64,000 nucleotides of DNA from Coriaria nepalensis (taxonomy: Eukaryota; Streptophyta; Magnoliopsida; Cucurbitales; Coriariaceae), in assembly GCA_027186245.1 (NCBI GenBank), contig CP114481.1, positions 46,593,501 through 46,657,500 on the forward strand, written 5' to 3'. The translations under genes were made by a program, and so were the position numbers. Positions 35,175 to 48,300 of this stretch are shown piece by piece. The notes below the pieces were generated by a model. The model made no database searches and was not told where the DNA came from. It saw nothing but the letters and a program-made list of their open reading frames with translations. Position 1 is the first letter of the stretch; each line of letters begins with the position of its first letter.

Positions 35175-38120
35175 GTCGAACGCATTCTATTTTTGCACTA
35201 CAAACACAAGTTTTGTGCATAACTTGCAAATGATCAATGCAAGGAAAGTGTGCATTCGTTTAACCTTAAAATCATTTCAATGAGTCATTTCAACTCAATA
35301 TCTTCTTTCAAAGCAATTCGAACGAATTCTATTTTTTCACTACAAACACAACTTTTGTGCATAACTTGCAAATGATCAATGCAGGGAAAGTGTGCATTCG
35401 TTTAACCTTAAAATCATTTGAATGAGTCAGTCCAAGTCAATAACTTATTTCAAAGCAAGTGGAACAAATTCTATTTTTGCACTACAAACACAAGTTTTGT
35501 GCATAACTTGCAAATGATCAATGCAAGGAAAGTGTCCATTCGTTTAACCTTAAAATAATTTCAATGAGTCATTTCAACTCAATATCTTCTTTCAAGGCAA
35601 GTCGAACGCATTCTATTTTTGCACTACAAACACAAGTTTTGTGCATAACTTGCAAATGATCAATGCAAGGAAAGTGTGCATTCGTTTAACCTTAAAATCA
35701 TTACAATGAGTTATTTCAACTCAATATCTTCTTTCAAAGCAAGTCGAACGAATTCTATTTATGCACTACAAACACAAGTTTTGTGCATAACTTGCAAATG
35801 ATCAATGCTAGGAAAGTGTGCATTCGTTTAACCTTAAAATCATTTCAATGAGTCATTTCAACTCAATATCTTCTTTCAAAGCAATTCGAACGAATTCTAT
35901 TTTTGCACTACAAACACAAGTTTTGTGCATAACTTGCGAATGATCAATGCAAGGAAAGTGTGCATTCGTTTAACCTTAAAATCATTTCAATGTGTCATTT
36001 CAAGTCAATATCTTCTTTCAAAGCAGGTCGAACGCCTTCTATTTTTGCACTACAAGCACAAGTTTTGTGCATAACTTGCAAATGATCAAAGCAAGGAAAG
36101 TGTGCATTCGTTTAACCTTAAAATCATTTCAATGGGTCAGTCCAAGTCCATAACTTATTTCAAAGCAAGTCGAACGCATTCTATTTTTGCACTACAAACA
36201 AAAGTTTTGTGTATAACTGGCAAATGATCAATGCATGGAAAGTGTGCATTCGTTTAACCTTAAAATCATTTCAATGAGTCATTTCAACTCAATAGCTTCT
36301 TTCAAAGCAAGTCCAACGAATTCTATTTTTGCACTACGAACACAAGTTTTGTGCATAACTTGCAAATGATCAATGCAAGGAAAGTGTGCATTCGTTTAAC
36401 CTTAAAATCATTTCAATGGGCGACTTCAAGTCAATAACTTATTTCAAAGCAAGTCGAACGCATTCTATTTTTGCACTACAAACACAAGTTTTGTGCCTAC
36501 CTTGCAAATGATCAATGCAACGAAAGTGTGCATTCGTTTAACCTTAAAATCATTTCAATGAGTCATTTCAACTCAATATCTTCTTTCAAAGCAAGTCGAA
36601 CGCATTCTATTTTTGCACTACAAACACAAGTTTTGTGCATAACTTGCAAATGATCAATGCAAGGAAAGTGTGCATTCGTTTAACCTTAAAATCATTTCAA
36701 TGAGTCATTTCAACTCAATATCTTCTTTCAAAGCAATTCGAACGAATTCTATTTTTTCACTACAAACACAACTTTTGTGCATAACTTGCAAATGATCAAT
36801 GCAGGGAAAGTGTGCATTCGTTTAACCTTAAAATCATTTGAATGAGTCAGTCCAAGTCAATAACTTATTTCAAAGCAAGTGGAACAAATTCTATTTTTGC
36901 ACTACAAACACAAGTTTTGTGCATAACTTGCAAATGATCAATGCAAGGAAAGTGTCCATTCGTTTAACCTTAAAATAATTTCAATGAGTCATTTCAACTC
37001 AATATCTTCTTTCAAGGCAAGTCGAACGCATTCTATTTTTGCACTACAAACACAAGTTTTGTGCATAACTTGCAAATGATCAATGCAAGGAAAGTGTGCA
37101 TTCGTTTAACCTTAAAATCATTACAATGAGTTATTTCAACTCAATATCTTCTTTCAAAGCAAGTCGAACGAATTCTATTTATGCACTACAAACACAAGTT
37201 TTGTGCATAACTTGCAAATGATCAATGCTAGGAAAGTGTGCATTCGTTTAACCTTAAAATCATTTCAATGAGTCATTTCAACTCAATATCTTCTTTCAAA
37301 GCAATTCGAACGAATTCTATTTTTGCACTACAAACACAAGTTTTGTGCATAACTTGCGAATGATCAATGCAAGGAAAGTGTGCATTCGTTTAACCTTAAA
37401 ATCATTTCAATGTGTCATTTCAAGTCAATATCTTCTTTCAAAGCAGGTCGAACGCCTTCTATTTTTGCACTACAAGCACAAGTTTTGTGCATAACTTGCA
37501 AATGATCAAAGCAAGGAAAGTGTGCATTCGTTTAACCTTAAAATCATTTCAATGGGTCAGTCCAAGTCCATAACTTATTTCAAAGCAAGTCGAACGCATT
37601 CTATTTTTGCACTACAAACAAAAGTTTTGTGTATAACTGGCAAATGATCAATGCATGGAAAGTGTGCATTCGTTTAACCTTAAAATCATTTCAATGAGTC
37701 ATTTCAACTCAATAGCTTCTTTCAAAGCAAGTCCAACGAATTCTATTTTTGCACTACAAACACAAGTTTTGTGCATAACTTGCAAATGATCAATGCAAGG
37801 AAAGTGTGCATTCGTTTAACCTTAAAATCATTTCAATGGGCGACTTCAAGTCAATAACTTATTTCAAAGCAAGTCGAACGCATTCTATTTTTGCACTACA
37901 AACACAAGTTTTGTGCCTACCTTGCAAATGATCAATGCAACGAAAGTGTGCATTCGTTTAACCTTAAAATCATTTCAATGAGTCATTTCAACTCAATATC
38001 TTCTTTCAAAGCAAGTCGAACGCATTCTATTTTTGCACTACAAACACAAGTTTTGTGCATAACTTGCAAATGATCAATGCAAGGAAAGTGTGCATTCGTT
38101 TAACCTTAAAATCATTTCAA
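35175..38120 (+). repeat. 1,420-bp HOR (10-mer), two almost identical copies
   Basis: GGAACAAATTC lies at 35,461 and 36,881, and every rare variant between (GTGTCCATT, AAAATAATTTC, CATTACAATGAGTTA, TATTTATGCAC, GCTAGG, GCAGGTCGAACGCC, AACTGGC, GTCCAACG, GCCTACCTTGC) recurs at 1,420 bp. By eye I found one difference between copies: GCACTACGAAC near 36,337 against GCACTACAAAC near 37,757. It is the least diverged long duplication in the window. Parts recur near 40.8-41.3 and 42.5-43.0 kb. Confidence 0.92.
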
Positions 38121-40230
38121 TGGGTCAGTCCAAGTCCATAACTTATTTCAAAGCAAGTCGAACGCATTCTATTTTTGCACTACAAACACAAGTTTTGTGC
38201 ATAACTTGCAAATGATCAATGCAAGGAAAGTGTGCATTCGTTTAACCTTAAAATCATTTCAATGAGTCATTTCAACTCAATATCTTCTTTCAAAGGAATT
38301 CGCACGAATTTTATTTTTGCACTACAAACACAAGTTTTGTGCATAACTTGCAAATGATCAATGCAAGGAAAGTGTGCATTCGTTTAACCATAAAATCATT
38401 TCAATGAGTCATTTCAACTCAATATCTTCGTTCAAAGCAACTCGAACAAATTCTATTTTTTCACTACAAACACAACTTTTGTGCATACCTTGCAAATGAT
38501 CAATGCAACGAAAGTGTGCATTTGTTTAACCTTAAAATCATTTCAATGAGTCATTTCAAGTCAATATCTTCTTTCGAAGCAAGTCGAACGCATTCTATTT
38601 TTGCACTACAAACACAAGTTTTGTCCATAACTTGCAAATGATCAATGCAAGGAAAGTGTGCATTCGTTTAACCTTAAAATCATTTCAATGGGTCAGTCCA
38701 AGTCCATAACTTATTTCAAAGCAAGTCGAACGCATTCTATTTTTGCACTACAAACGCAAGTTTTGTGCATAACTTGCAAATGATCAATGCAAGGAAAGTG
38801 TGCATTCGTTTAACCTTAAAATCATTTCAATGGGTCAGTCCAAGTCCATAACTTATTTCAAAGCAAGTCGAACGCATTCTATTTTTGCACTACAAACACA
38901 AGTTTTGTGCATAACTTGCAAATGATCAATGCAAGGAAGGTGTGCATTCGTTTAACCTTAAAATCATTTGAATGAGTCATTTCAACTCAATATCTTCTTT
39001 CAAAGCAAGTCGAACGCATTTTATTTTTGCACTACAAACACAAGTTTTGTGCATAACTTGCAAATGATCAATGCAAGGAAAGTGTGCATTCGTTTAACCT
39101 TAAAATCATTTCAATGAGTCATTTCAACTCAATATCTTCTTTCAAAGCAATTCGAACGAATTCTATTTTTTAACTACAAACACAACTTTTGTGCATAACT
39201 TGAAAATGATCAATGCAAGGAAAGTGTGCATTCGTTTAACCTTAAAAATCATTTCAATGAGTCATTTCAACTCAATAGCTTCTTTCAAAGCAAGTCGAAC
39301 GAATTCTATTTTTGCACTACAAACACAAGTTTTGTGCATAACTTGCAAATGATCAATGCAAGGAAAGTGTGCATTCGTTTAACCTTAAAATCATTTCAAT
39401 GAGTCATTTGAAGTCAATAACTTATTTCAAAGCAAGTCGAACGCATTCTATTTTTGCACTACAAACACAAGTTTTGTGCATAACTTGCAAATGATCAGTG
39501 CAAGGAAAGTGTGCATTCGTTTAACCTTAAAATCATTTCAATGAGTCATTTCAACTCAGTATCTTCTTTCAAAGCAATTCGAACGAATTCTATTTTTTCA
39601 CTACAAACACAAGTTTTGTGCCTAACTTGCAAATGATCAATGCAAGCAAAGTGTGCATTCGTTTAACCTTAAAATCATTTCAATGAGTCAGTCCAAGTCA
39701 GTAACTTATTTCAAAGCAAGTCGAACGCATTCTATTTTTGCACTACAAACACAAGTTTTGTGCATAACTTGCAAATGATCAATGCAAGGAAAGTGTGCAT
39801 TCGTTTAACCTTAAAATCATTTCAATGAGTCATTTCAACTCAATATCTTCTTTCAAAGCAATTCGAACGAATTCTATTTTTTCACTACAAACACAAGTTT
39901 TGTGCATAACTTGCAAATGATCAATGCAAGGAAAGTGTGCATTCGTTGAACCTTAAAATCATTTCAATGAGTCATTTCATGTCAATAACTTATTTCGAAG
40001 CAAGTCGAACGCATTCTATTTTTGCACTACAAACACAAGTTTTGTGCATAACTTGCAAATGATCAATGCAAGGAATGTGTGCATTCGTTTAACCTTAAAA
40101 TCATTTCAATGAGTCATTTCAACTCAATATCTTCTTTCAAGGCAAGTCGAACGCATTCTATTTTTGCACTACAAACACAAGTTTTGTGCATAACTTGCAA
40201 ATGATCAATGCAAGGAAAGTGTGCATTCGT
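38120..40230 (+). repeat. Mixed middle-domain monomers
   Basis: About fifteen monomers, several with GGGTCAGTCC and AAGTCCATAAC. No simple period covers the whole stretch. It includes the dispersed block at 38,930-39,300 and several private variants (CTTCGTTCAAAGCAACTCG near 38,428; GTCCATAAC near 38,632; GTTGAACC near 39,947 and 40,230). No gene or foreign sequence is present. Confidence 0.7.
38930..39300 (+). repeat. Dispersed three-monomer block (T6AACTAC / CTTGAAAATG type)
   Basis: GGAAGGTGTGC, then TTTGAATGAGTC, a GCATTTTATT monomer, T6AACTAC with CTTGAAAATG, and CTTAAAAATC with AATAGCTTC. The core of this ordered set also occurs near 23.9-24.2, 26.4-26.7 and 28.1-28.5 kb in the left domain (without the extra A) and near 45.3-45.7 and 46.4-46.8 kb (with it). 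It is too specific in order to have arisen repeatedly by point mutation, so it moved or was copied as a block. Confidence 0.75.
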
Positions 40231-43200
40231 TGAACCTTAAAATCATTTCAATGAGTCATTTCATGTCAATAACTTATTTCAAAGCAAGTCGAACGCATTC
40301 TATTTTTGCACTACAAACACATGTTTTGTGCATAACTTGCAAATGATCAAGGCAAGGAAAGTGTGCATTCGTTTAACCTTAAAATAATTTCAATGAGTCA
40401 TTTCATGTCAATAACTTATTTCAAAGCAAGTCGAACGCATTCTATTTTTGCACTACAAACACAAGTTTTGTGCATAACTTGCAAATGATCAATGCAAGGA
40501 AAGTGTGCATTCGTTTAACCTTAAAATCATTTCAATGGGTCAGTCCAAGTCCATAACTTATTTCAAAGCAAGTCGAACGCATTCTATTTTTGCACTACAA
40601 ACACAAGTTTTGTGCATAACTTGCAAATGATCAATGCAAGGAAAGTGTGCATTCGTTTAACCTTAAAATCATTTCAATGAGTCATTTCAACTCAATATCT
40701 TCTTTCAAAGCAATTCGAACGAATTCTATTTTTTCACTACAAACACAACTTTTGTGCATAACTTGCAACTGATCAATGCAGGGAAAGTGTGCATTCGTTT
40801 AACCTTAAAATCATTTGAATGAGTCAGTCCAAGTCAATAACTTATTTCAAAGCAAGTGGAACAAATTCTATTTTTGCACTACAAACACAAGTTTTGTGCA
40901 TAACTTGCAAATGATCAATGCAAGGAAAGTGTCCATTCGTTTAACCTCAAAATAATTTCAATGAGTCATTTCAACTCAATATCTTCTTTCAAAGCAATTC
41001 GAACGAATTCTATTTTTGCACTACAAACACAAGTTTTGTGCATAACTTGCAAATGATCAATGCAAGGAAAGTGTGCATTCGTTTAACCTTAAAATCATTA
41101 CAATGAGTTATTTCAACTCAATATCTTCTTTCAAAGCAAGTCGAACGAATTCTATTTATGCACTACAAACACAAGTTTTGTGCATAACTTGCAAATGATC
41201 AAAGCTAGGAAAGTGTGCATTCGTTTAACCTTAAAATCATTTCAATGAGTCATTTCAACTCAATATCTTCTTTCAAAGCAATTCGAACGAATTCTATTTT
41301 TGCGTTACAAACACAAGTTTTGTGCATAACTTGCGAATGATCAATGCAAGGAAAGTGTGCATTCGTTTAACCTTAAAATCATTTCAATGAGTCATTTCAA
41401 TTCAATAACTTATTTCAAAGCAAATCGAACGCATTCTATTTTTGCACTACAAACACAAGTTTTGTGTATAACTGGCAAATGATAAATGCAAGGAAAGTGT
41501 GCATTCGTTTAACCTTAAAATCATTTCAATGAGTCATTTCAATTCAATAACTTATTCCAAAGCAAGTCGAACGCATTCTATTTTTGCACTAGAAACACAA
41601 GTTTTGTGTATAACTTGCAAATAATCAATGCAAGGAAAGTGTGCATTCGCTTAACCTTAAAATCATTTCAATGAGTGATTTCAACTCAATACTTCTTTCA
41701 AAGCAAGTCGAACGCATTTTATTTTTGCACTACAAACACAAGTTTGGTGCATAACTTGCAAATGATCAATGCAAGGAAAGTGTGCATTCGTTTAACCATA
41801 AAATCATTTCAATGGGTCAGTCCAAGTCCATAACTTAATTGAAAGCAAGGCGAACGCATTCTATTTTTGCACTACAAACACAAGTTTTGTGCATAACTTG
41901 CAAATGATCAATGCAAGGAAAGTGTGCATTCGTTGAACCTTAAAATCATTTCAATGAGTCATTTCATGTCAATAACTTATTTCAAAGCAAGTCGAACGCA
42001 TTCTATTTTTGCACTACAAACACATGTTTTGTGCATAACTTGCAAATGATCAAGGCAAGGAAAGTGTGCATTCGTTTAACCTTAAAATAATTTCAATGAG
42101 TCATTTCATGTCAATAACTTATTTCAAAGCAAGTCGAACGCATTCTATTTTTGCACTACAAACACAAGTTTTGTGCATAACTTGCAAATGATCAATGCAA
42201 GGAAAGTGTGCATTCGTTTAACCTTAAAATCATTTCAATGGGTCAGTCCAAGTCCATAACTTATTTCAAAGCAAGTCGAACGCATTCTATTTTTGCACTA
42301 CAAACACAAGTTTTGTGCATAACTTGCAAATGATCAATGCAAGGAAAGTGTGCATTCGTTTAACCTTAAAATCATTTCAATGAGTCATTTCAACTCAATA
42401 TCTTCTTTGAAAGCAATTCGAACGAATTCTATTTTTTCACTACAAACACAACTTTTGTGCATAACTTGCAAATGATCAATGCAGGGAAAGTGTGCATTCG
42501 TTTAACCTTAAAATCATTTGAATGAGTCAGTCCAAGTCAATAACTTATTTCAAAGCAAGTGGAACAAATTCTATTTTTGCACTACAAACACAAGTTTTGT
42601 GCATAACTTGCAAATGATCAATGCAAGGAAAGTGTCCATTCGTTTAACCTCAAAATAATTTCAATGAGTCATTTCAACTCAATATCTTCTTTCAAAGCAA
42701 TTCGAACGAATTCTATTTTTGCACTACAAACACAAGTTTTGTGCATAACTTGCAAATGATCAATGCAAGGAAAGTGTGCATTCGTTTAACCTTAAAATCA
42801 TTACAATGAGTTATTTCAACTCAATATCTTCTTTCAAAGCAAGTCGAACGAATTCTATTTATGCACTACAAACACAAGTTTTGTGCATAACTTGCAAATG
42901 ATCAAAGCTAGGAAAGTGTGCATTCGTTTAACCTCAAAATCATTTCAATGAGTCATTTCAACTCAATATCTTCTTTCAAAGCAATTCGAACGAATTCTAT
43001 TTTTGCGCTACAAACACAAGTTTTGTGCATAACTTGCGAATGATCAATGCAAGGAAAGTGTGCATTCGTTTAACCTTAAAATCATTTCAATGAGTCATTT
43101 CAATTCAATAACTTATTTCAAAGCAAATCGAACGCATTCTATTTTTGCACTACAAACACAAGTTTTGTGTATAACTGGCAAATGATAAATGCAAGGAAAG

Positions 43201-43635
43201 TGTGCATTCGTTTAACCTTAAAATCATTTCAATGAGTCATTTCAATTCAATAACTTATTCCAAAGCAAGTCGAACGCATTCTATTTTTGCACTAGAAACA
43301 CAAGTTTTGTGTATAACTTGCAAATAATCAATGCAAGGAAAGTGTGCATTCGCTTAACCTTAAAATCATTTCAATGAGTGATTTCAACTCAATACTTCTT
43401 TCAAAGCAAGTCGAACGCATTTTATTTTTGCACAACAAACACAAGTTTGGTGCATAACTTGCAAATGATCAATGCAAGGAAAGTGTGCATTCGTTTAACC
43501 ATAAAATCATTTCAATGGGTCAGTCCAAGTCCATAACTTAATTGAAAGCAAGGCGAACGCATTTTATTTTTGCACTACAAACACAAGTTTTGTGCATAAC
43601 TTGCAAATGATCAATGCAAGGAAAGTGTGCATTCG
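40230..43635 (+). repeat. 1,703-bp HOR (12-mer), two copies
   Basis: CACATGTTTTGTG (ATG at 40,321 and 42,024), GGAACAAATTC (40,858 and 42,561) and GAAAGCAAGGCG (41,841 and 43,544) are 1,703 bp apart: twelve monomers minus one base, from the inherited loss in AATACTTC (about 41,693 and 43,396). Private differences include GCAACTGATC (about 40,768), TTGCGTTAC against TTGCGCTAC (41,301/43,004), CCTCAAAATC (about 42,934) and GCACAACAAAC (about 43,431). Confidence 0.9.
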
Positions 43636-44980
43636 TTTAACCTTAAAATCATTTCAATGTGTCATTTCAAGTCAATATCTTCTTTCAAAGCAGGTCGAAC
43701 GCCTTCTATTTTTGCACTACAAGCACAAGTTTTGTGCATAACTTGCAAATGATCAATGCAAGGAAAGTGTGCATTCGTTTAACCTTAAAATCATTTCAAT
43801 GGGTCATTTCAACTCAATATCTTCTTTCAAAGCAAGTCGAACTTGCACTACAAACACAAGTTTTGTGCATAACTTCCAAATGATCAATGCAAGGAAAGTG
43901 TGCATTCGTTCAACCTTAAAATCATTTCAATGAGTCATTTCAACTCAATAGCTTCTTTCAAAGCAAGTCGAACGAATTCTATTTTTGCACTACAAACACA
44001 AGTTTTGTGCATAACTTGCAAATGATCAATACAAGGAAAGTGTGCATTCGTTTAACCTTAAAATCATTTCAATGGGCGACTTCAAGTCAATAACTTATTT
44101 CAAAGCAAGTCGAACGCATTCTATTTTTGCACTACAAACACAAGTTTTGTGCCTACCTTGCAAATGATCAATGCAACGAAAGTGTGCATTCGTTTAACCT
44201 TAAAATCATTTCAATGAGTCATTTCAAGTCAATATCTTCTTTCAAAGCAAGTCGAACGCATTCTATTTTTGCACTACAAACGCAAGTTTTGTGCATAACT
44301 TGCAAATGATCAATGCAAGGAAAGTGTGCATTCGTTTAACCTTAAAATCATTTCAATGGGTCAGTCCAAGTCCATAACTTATTTCAAAGCAAGTCGAACG
44401 CATTCTATTTTTGCACTACAAACACAAGTTTTGTGCATAACTTGCAAATGATCAATGCAAGGAAAGTGTGCATTCGTTTAACCTTAAAATCATTTCAATG
44501 AGTCATTTCAACTCAATATCTTCTTTCAAAGCAATTCGCACGAATTTTATTTTTGCACTCTAAACACAAGTTTTGTGCATAACTTGCAAATGATCAATGC
44601 AAGGAAAGTGTGCATTCGTTTAACCTTAAAATCATTTCAATGGGTCAGTCCAAGTCCATAACTTATTTCAAAGCAAGTCGAACGCATTCTATTTTTGCAC
44701 TACAAACAAAAGTTTTGTGTATAACTGGCAAATGATCAATGCATGGAAAGTGTGCATTCGTTTAACCTTAAAATCATTTCAATGAGTCATTTCAACTCAA
44801 TATCTTCTTTCAAAGCAAGTCGAACGCATTTTATTTTTGCACTACAAACACAAGTTTTGTGCATAACTTGCAAATGATCAATGCAAGGAAAGTGTGCATT
44901 CGTTTAACCTTAAAATCATTTCAATGAGTCATTTCAACTCAATATCTTCTTTCAAAGCAATTCGAACGAATTCTATCTTT
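43635..44980 (+). repeat. Mosaic of middle-domain monomers
   Basis: Re-uses variants of the 10-mer block (GCAGGTCGAACGCC near 43,691, GGGCGACTTC near 44,076, GCCTACCTTGC near 44,151, AACTGGC near 44,724) in a different order. It contains the 11-bp deletion near 43,841, which together with GTGTCATTTC accounts for a spurious 74-codon reading frame, and the GCCTACCTTGC monomer that makes another at 44,127-44,309. Confidence 0.7.
43835..43855 (+). other. 11-bp deletion removing the monomer junction region
   Basis: AGTCGAAC is joined directly to TTGCACTAC, omitting 11 bp (GCATTCTATTT) found in neighbouring monomers. The EcoRI/T-run segment is lost in this single monomer. Unlike the 18-bp deletion it has no clear long flanking repeat. 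I see no second copy of it, so it is probably young. Confidence 0.88.
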
Positions 44981-47400
44981 TCACTACAAACACAACTTTT
45001 GTGCATAACTTGAAAATGATCAATGCAAGGAAAGTGTGCATTCGTTTAACCTTAAAAATCATTTCAATGAGTCATTTCAACTCAATAGCTTCTTTCAAAG
45101 CAAGTCGAACGAATTCTATTTTTGCACTACAAACACAAGTTTTGTGCATAACTTGCAAATGATCAATGCAAGGAAAGTGTGCATTCGTTTAACCTTAAAA
45201 TCATTTTAATGAGTCATTTCAATTCAATAACTTATTTCAAAGCAAGTCGAACGCATTCTATTTTTGCACTACAAACACAAGTTTTGTGCATAACTTGCAA
45301 ATGATCAATGCAAGGAAGGTGTGCATTCGTTTAACCTTAAAATCATTTGAATGAGTCATTTCAACTCAATATCTTCTTTCAAAGCAAGTCGAACGCATTT
45401 TATTTTTGCACTACAAACACAAGTTTTGTGCATAACTTGCAAATGATCAATGCAAGGAAAGTGTGCATTCGTTTAACCTTAAAATCATTTCAATGAGTCA
45501 TTTCAACTCAATATCTTCTTTCAAAGCAATTCGAACGAATTCTATTTTTTAACTACAAACACAACTTTTGTGCATAACTTGAAAATGATCAATGCAAGGA
45601 AAGTGTGCATTCGTTTAACCTTAAAAATCATTTCAATGAGTCATTTCAACTCAATAGCTTCTTTCAAAGCAAGTCGAACGAATTCTATTTTTGCACTACA
45701 AACACAAGTTTTGTGCATAACTTGCAAATGATCAATGCAAGGAAAGTGTGCATTTGTTTAACCTTAAAATCATTTCAATGAGTCATTTCAAGTCAATATC
45801 TTCTTTTGAAGCAAGTCGAACGCATTCTATTTTTGCACTACAAACACAAGTGTTGCGCATAACTTGCAAATGATCAATCCAAGGAAAGTGTGCATTCGTT
45901 TAACCTTAAAATCATTTCAATGAGTCATTTGAAGTCAATAACTTATTTCAAAGCAAGTCGAACGCATTCTATTTTTGCACTACAAACACAAGTTTTGTGC
46001 ATAACTTGCAAATGATCAGTGCAAGGAAAGTGTGCATTCGTTTAACCTTAAAATCATTTCAATGAGTCATTTCAAGTCAATATCTTCTTTCAAAGCAGGT
46101 CGAACGCCTTCTATTTTTGCACTACAAGCACAAGTTTTGTGCATAACTTGCAAATGATCAGTGCAAGGAAAGTGTGCATTCGTTTAACCTTAAAATCATT
46201 TCAATGAGTCATTTTAACTCAATAGCTTCTTTCAAAGCAAGTCGAACGAATTCTATTTTTGCACTACAAACACAAGTTTTGTGCATAACTTGCAAATGAT
46301 CAATGCAAGGAAAGTGTGCATTTGTTTAACCTTAAAATCATTTCAATGAGTCATTTCAAGTCAATATCTTCTTTTGAAGCAAGTCGAACGCATTCTATTT
46401 TTGCACTACAAACACAAGTGTTGCGCATAACTTGCAAATGATCAATGCAAGGAAGGTGTGCATTCGTTTAACCTTAAAATCATTTGAATGAGTCATTTCA
46501 ACTCAATATCTTCTTTCAAAGCAAGTCGAACGCATTTTATTTTTGCACTACAAACACAAGTTTTGTGCATAACTTGCAAATGATCAATGCAAGGAAAGTG
46601 TGCATTCGTTTAACCTTAAAATCATTTCAATGAGTCATTTCAACTCAATATCTTCTTTCAAAGCAATTCGAACGAATTCTATTTTTTAACTACAAACACA
46701 ACTTTTGTGCATAACTTGAAAATGATCAATGCAAGGAAAGTGTGCATTCGTTTAACCTTAAAAATCATTTCAATGAGTCATTTCAACTCAATAGCTTCTT
46801 TCAAAGCAAGTCGAACGAATTCTATTTTTGCACTACAAACACAAGTTTTGTGCATAACTTGCAAATGATCAATGCAAGGAAAGTGTGCATTTGTTTAACC
46901 TTAAAATCATTTCAATGAGTCATTTCAAGTCAATATCTTCTTTTGAAGCAAGTCGAACGCATTCTATTTTTGCACTACAAACACAAGTGTTGCGCATAAC
47001 TTGCAAATGATCAATCCAAGGAAAGTGTGCATTCGTTTAACCTTAAAATCATTTCAATGAGTCATTTGAAGTCAATAACTTATTTCAAAGCAAGTCGAAC
47101 GCATTCTATTTTTGCACTACAAACACAAGTTTTGTGCATAACTTGCAAATGATCAGTGCAAGGAAAGTGTGCATTCGTTTAACCTTAAAATCATTTCAAT
47201 GAGTCATTTCAAGTCAATATCTTCTTTCAAAGCAGGTCGAACGCCTTCTATTTTTGCACTACAAGCACAAGTTTTGTGCATAACTTGCAAATGATCAGTG
47301 CAAGGAAAGTGTGCATTCGTTTAACCTTAAAATCATTTCAATGAGTCATTTTAACTCAATATCTTCTTTCAAAGCAATTCGAACGAATTCTATTTTTGCA
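44980..47400 (+). repeat. 569/1,137-bp HOR series (4-mer and 8-mer) tagged by one extra A
   Basis: CTTAAAAATC (five As instead of four) lies at 45,051, 45,620 and 46,757, spaced 569 and 1,137 bp. AAGTGTTGCGC (TGTTGCG at 45,851; 46,419; 46,988) is spaced 568 and 569 bp, and GCAGGTCGAACGCC (about 46,096 and 47,233) about 1,137 bp. The extra base makes each unit one longer than a multiple of 142 and is a clean tracer of descent. The same insertion at 39,241 links this block to the one at 38.9 kb. Confidence 0.85.
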
Positions 47401-48300
47401 CTACAAGCACAAGTTTTGTGCATAACTTGCAAATGATCAATGCAAGGAAAGTGTGCATTCGTTTAACCTTAAAATCATTTAAATGGGTCAGTCCAAGTCC
47501 ATAACTTATTTCAAAGCAAGTCGAACGCATTCTATTTTTGCACTACAAACAAAAGTTTTGTGTATAACTGGCAAATGATCAATGCATGGAAAGTGTGCAT
47601 TCGTTTAACCTTAAAATCATTTCAATGAGTCATTTCAACTCAATATCTTCTTTCAAAGCAAGTCGAACGCATTTTATTTTTGCACTACAAACACAAGTTT
47701 TGTGCATAACTTCCAAATGATCAATGCAAGGAAAGTGTGCATTCGTTTAACCTTAAAATCATTTCAATGAGTCATTTCAACTCAATAGCTTCTTTCAAAG
47801 CAAGTCGAACGAATTCTATTTTTGCACTACAAACACAAGTTTTGTGCATAACTTGCAAATGATCAATACAAGGAAAGTGTGCATTCGTTTAACCTTAAAA
47901 TCATTACAATGAGTTATTTCAACTCAATATCTTCTTTCAAAGCAAGTCGAACGAATTCTATTTTTTCACTACAAACACAACTTTTGTGCATAACTTGCAA
48001 ATGATCAATGCAAGGAAAGTGTGCATTCGTTTAACCTTAAAATCATTTCAATGTGTCATTTCAACTCATTAACTTATTTCGAAGCAAGTCGAACGCATTC
48101 TATTTTTGCACTACAAACACAAGTTTTGTGCATAACTTGCAAATGATCAATGCAAGGAAAGTGTCCATTCGTTTAACCTTAAAATCATTTCAATGAGTCA
48201 TTTCAACTCAATATCTTCTTTCAAAGCAATTCGAACGAATTCTATTTTTGCACTACAAACACAAGTTTTGTGCATAACTTGCAAATGATCAATGCAAGGA
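47400..48300 (+). repeat. Mixed monomers at the middle/right domain border
   Basis: About six monomers that combine GGGTCAGTCC, AACTGGC, CATTACAATGAGTTA and CAACTCATTAAC. After about 48 kb, GGGTCAGTCC with AAGTCCATAAC is no longer seen and right-domain alleles take over. Confidence 0.6.
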
